NCBI GenBank assembly: GCA_024225395.1 | Contig: JAAEMR010000193.1 | Span: forward strand, 58,713-122,712 | Source of the DNA: Gammaproteobacteria bacterium | GTDB taxonomy: Bacteria; Pseudomonadota; Gammaproteobacteria; GCA-001735895 | Direction of reading: 5' to 3' | DNA: 64,000 nucleotides | Shown here: in pieces, positions 63,125 to 64,000 of the stretch | Numbering within the stretch: the stretch's first letter is position 1 | Layout: each line of letters opens with the position of its first letter | The notes under the pieces: model-generated | Database searches by the model: none | Seen by the model: only the letters and a program-made list of their open reading frames with translations | Told to the model about the DNA's origin: nothing | Made by a program: the position numbers and the translations under genes

Positions 63125-63601
63125 ATGGCTAAACCGACAGAACAGGAAATTAATAACCTCTGTAGATATTTTGCAATTGAGACTAACAATGAATTTTGGA
63201 GGCTGTCTGAAAAAGAACTTTCAAGCGATGAGAAAAGAGATATTCTAAGCTCTGCATTTACTTCACTTTACCATTGGAAGCAAGTTGGCAACGATGAAAA
63301 TAAGTACCTGGCATATCTTGCATTGGCAAGGGCTTTAACGATTAATGAAATTTCTGAGCTTGCTGTTGACTATGCAACTCAGGCTTACAATTTTTTTCTT
63401 AACACTGATCAACAATGGGTTTCTGCATTTACCCATGCCATTTCAAGTCATGCATTTTTAATCAGTGGAGCCACTGACAAGGCAGTAAGTCATTACAATG
63501 AAGCCAGAAAGATTGGTGAATCATTAGAACCTGATGATAAACAAATTTTTGTTGCTACCTTCAATTTAATTCCAAATCCTGAAATATTAACGGGAACTTA
63601 G
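63125..63601 (+). CDS. Small helical-repeat (TPR-like) hypothetical protein
   Basis: 158 residues, soluble, all-helical, with TPR-like helix pairs (YLAYLALARALTINEISELA, VDYATQAYNFFLNTDQQWVS, ISGATDKAVSHYNEARKIGE). No catalytic motif or signal peptide. A GGAG ribosome site precedes the ATG, 32 bases after the radical SAM gene, and its stop abuts the next gene, whose ribosome site GGAG overlaps the stop. It is therefore in a run of three co-directional genes. I do not recognise a named family. Confidence 0.65.
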   Translation: MAKPTEQEINNLCRYFAIETNNEFWRLSEKELSSDEKRDILSSAFTSLYHWKQVGNDENKYLAYLALARALTINEISELAVDYATQAYNFFLNTDQQWVSAFTHAISSHAFLISGATDKAVSHYNEARKIGESLEPDDKQIFVATFNLIPNPEILTGT

Positions 63602-63605
63602 GAGT

Positions 63606-64000
63606 ATGCTGAATTATTTTGCCTATGGCTCTAATTTGCATCCTGTGCGTTTGAGAGAACGGGTTTCGTCTGCACAAATTATTGGTATCGCACAGCTGGA
63701 TAAACATATTCTTAAGTTTAATAAAAAGAGCCGTGATGGTTCTGCTAAATGCAATTTAGTAAATACCGGTAAAAAATCTGATTTTATACACGGTGCAATC
63801 TATCAGTTATCGGCTGAACATAAAGTGGTTCTGGATAACTTTGAAGGTAAGGGATTTGGCTATCTAGATAAACAGATTGAACTTAAGTTTGATAATAAAA
63901 AATACAATTGCTTTAGTTACTTTGCACAACAGCAGTATATCGTCGATGATCTACAGCCCTATCACTGGTATAAGCAGCTCGTTGCACTGGGTGCAAGTTA
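63606..64000 (+). CDS. Gamma-glutamylcyclotransferase-like protein (cut by window edge)
   Basis: The ATG at 63606 follows GGAG at the previous stop, and the frame is open to the window end (131 complete codons seen). The N-terminus YFAYGSNLHPVRLRERV is the typical substrate loop of the GGCT/AIG2-like fold (YGSNL), and LDNFEGKGFGYLDKQ carries the Glu region where the catalytic acid sits in this family (D-x-x-E/EG-x-GY). Enzymes of this fold cyclise gamma-glutamyl amines. The substrate and length are unknown because the gene is truncated. Confidence 0.85.
   Translation, partial: MLNYFAYGSNLHPVRLRERVSSAQIIGIAQLDKHILKFNKKSRDGSAKCNLVNTGKKSDFIHGAIYQLSAEHKVVLDNFEGKGFGYLDKQIELKFDNKKYNCFSYFAQQQYIVDDLQPYHWYKQLVALGAS

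Noticed and set aside
1..64000. tRNA, rRNA, CRISPR arrays, IS elements, integrases
   Set aside because: Read on both strands, I found no cloverleaf-like CCA end, regular spaced repeats, transposase or integrase motif.

Overview
The window reads as chromosome of a motile, respiring gammaproteobacterium of fairly low G+C (about 40% by eye). Supporting genes are IbaG/BolA, RimO, UbiC, AcnB, CheV, the PA2778/PA2779 pair, a DUF6394 plus TrkA-type channel pair and two perfect FNR-type operators. I see no rRNA, tRNA, CRISPR array, IS element or prophage.

Layout. 1-10.4 kb is housekeeping and signalling: rarD end, double-thioredoxin protein, orphan FliL-like protein, IbaG, diguanylate cyclase, PfkB kinase overlapping a Rieske protein, a decayed chemoreceptor, rimO, ubiC, and a potassium-channel-like pair. 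10.9-32.9 kb is one divergent superlocus and the most interesting part. Leftward from about 17.1 kb runs a six-gene unit: diheme hydrazine-synthase-alpha-like lipoprotein, SH3/beta-barrel protein, second barrel, TlpA thioredoxin, DUF4266 lipoprotein ending in Cys-Gly-Cys-Asn, DUF3570 barrel. Rightward from 17.5 kb runs a thirteen-gene unit with almost no gaps: CxxCH secreted protein, diheme LamG lipoprotein, Tat-exported DUF1501-like protein, ApbE flavin transferase, then a Glt/Agl-like module (three TPR proteins, two small secreted proteins, ExbB/TolQ, two ExbD/TolR, TonB/AgmX-like protein). Five CxxCH haem motifs, a flavinylating enzyme, a disulfide protein, several outer-membrane barrels and a proton-driven motor share one control region containing two inverted repeats.

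33-44 kb holds a decayed VIT-domain gene, a giant modular surface protein, a sugar-isomerase-like protein, CheV, a phospholipase D lipoprotein, a LysR regulator and a cNMP-binding/Ser-Thr kinase fusion. 44-51.5 kb holds acnB with an FNR box and leader hairpins, a GH108 muramidase, a KAP-type NTPase and an APH/P-loop kinase fusion. 51.5-60.3 kb holds LysE, an alpha/beta hydrolase, a decayed secreted protein, PA2778/PA2779, a potABCD-like polyamine transporter and a membrane protein behind a perfect FNR box. The right end holds a DUF4382 remnant, the AmmeMemoRadiSam trio, a small helical protein and a truncated gamma-glutamylcyclotransferase-like gene.

Working idea (inference): the two arms of the 10.9-32.9 kb locus encode one trans-envelope machine, in which the ExbB/ExbD motor and TonB-like shaft act through periplasmic TPR scaffolds on outer-membrane barrels and surface c-type haem proteins, matured by ApbE and TlpA. 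Four decayed genes lie elsewhere in the window, whereas every gene of this locus is open.
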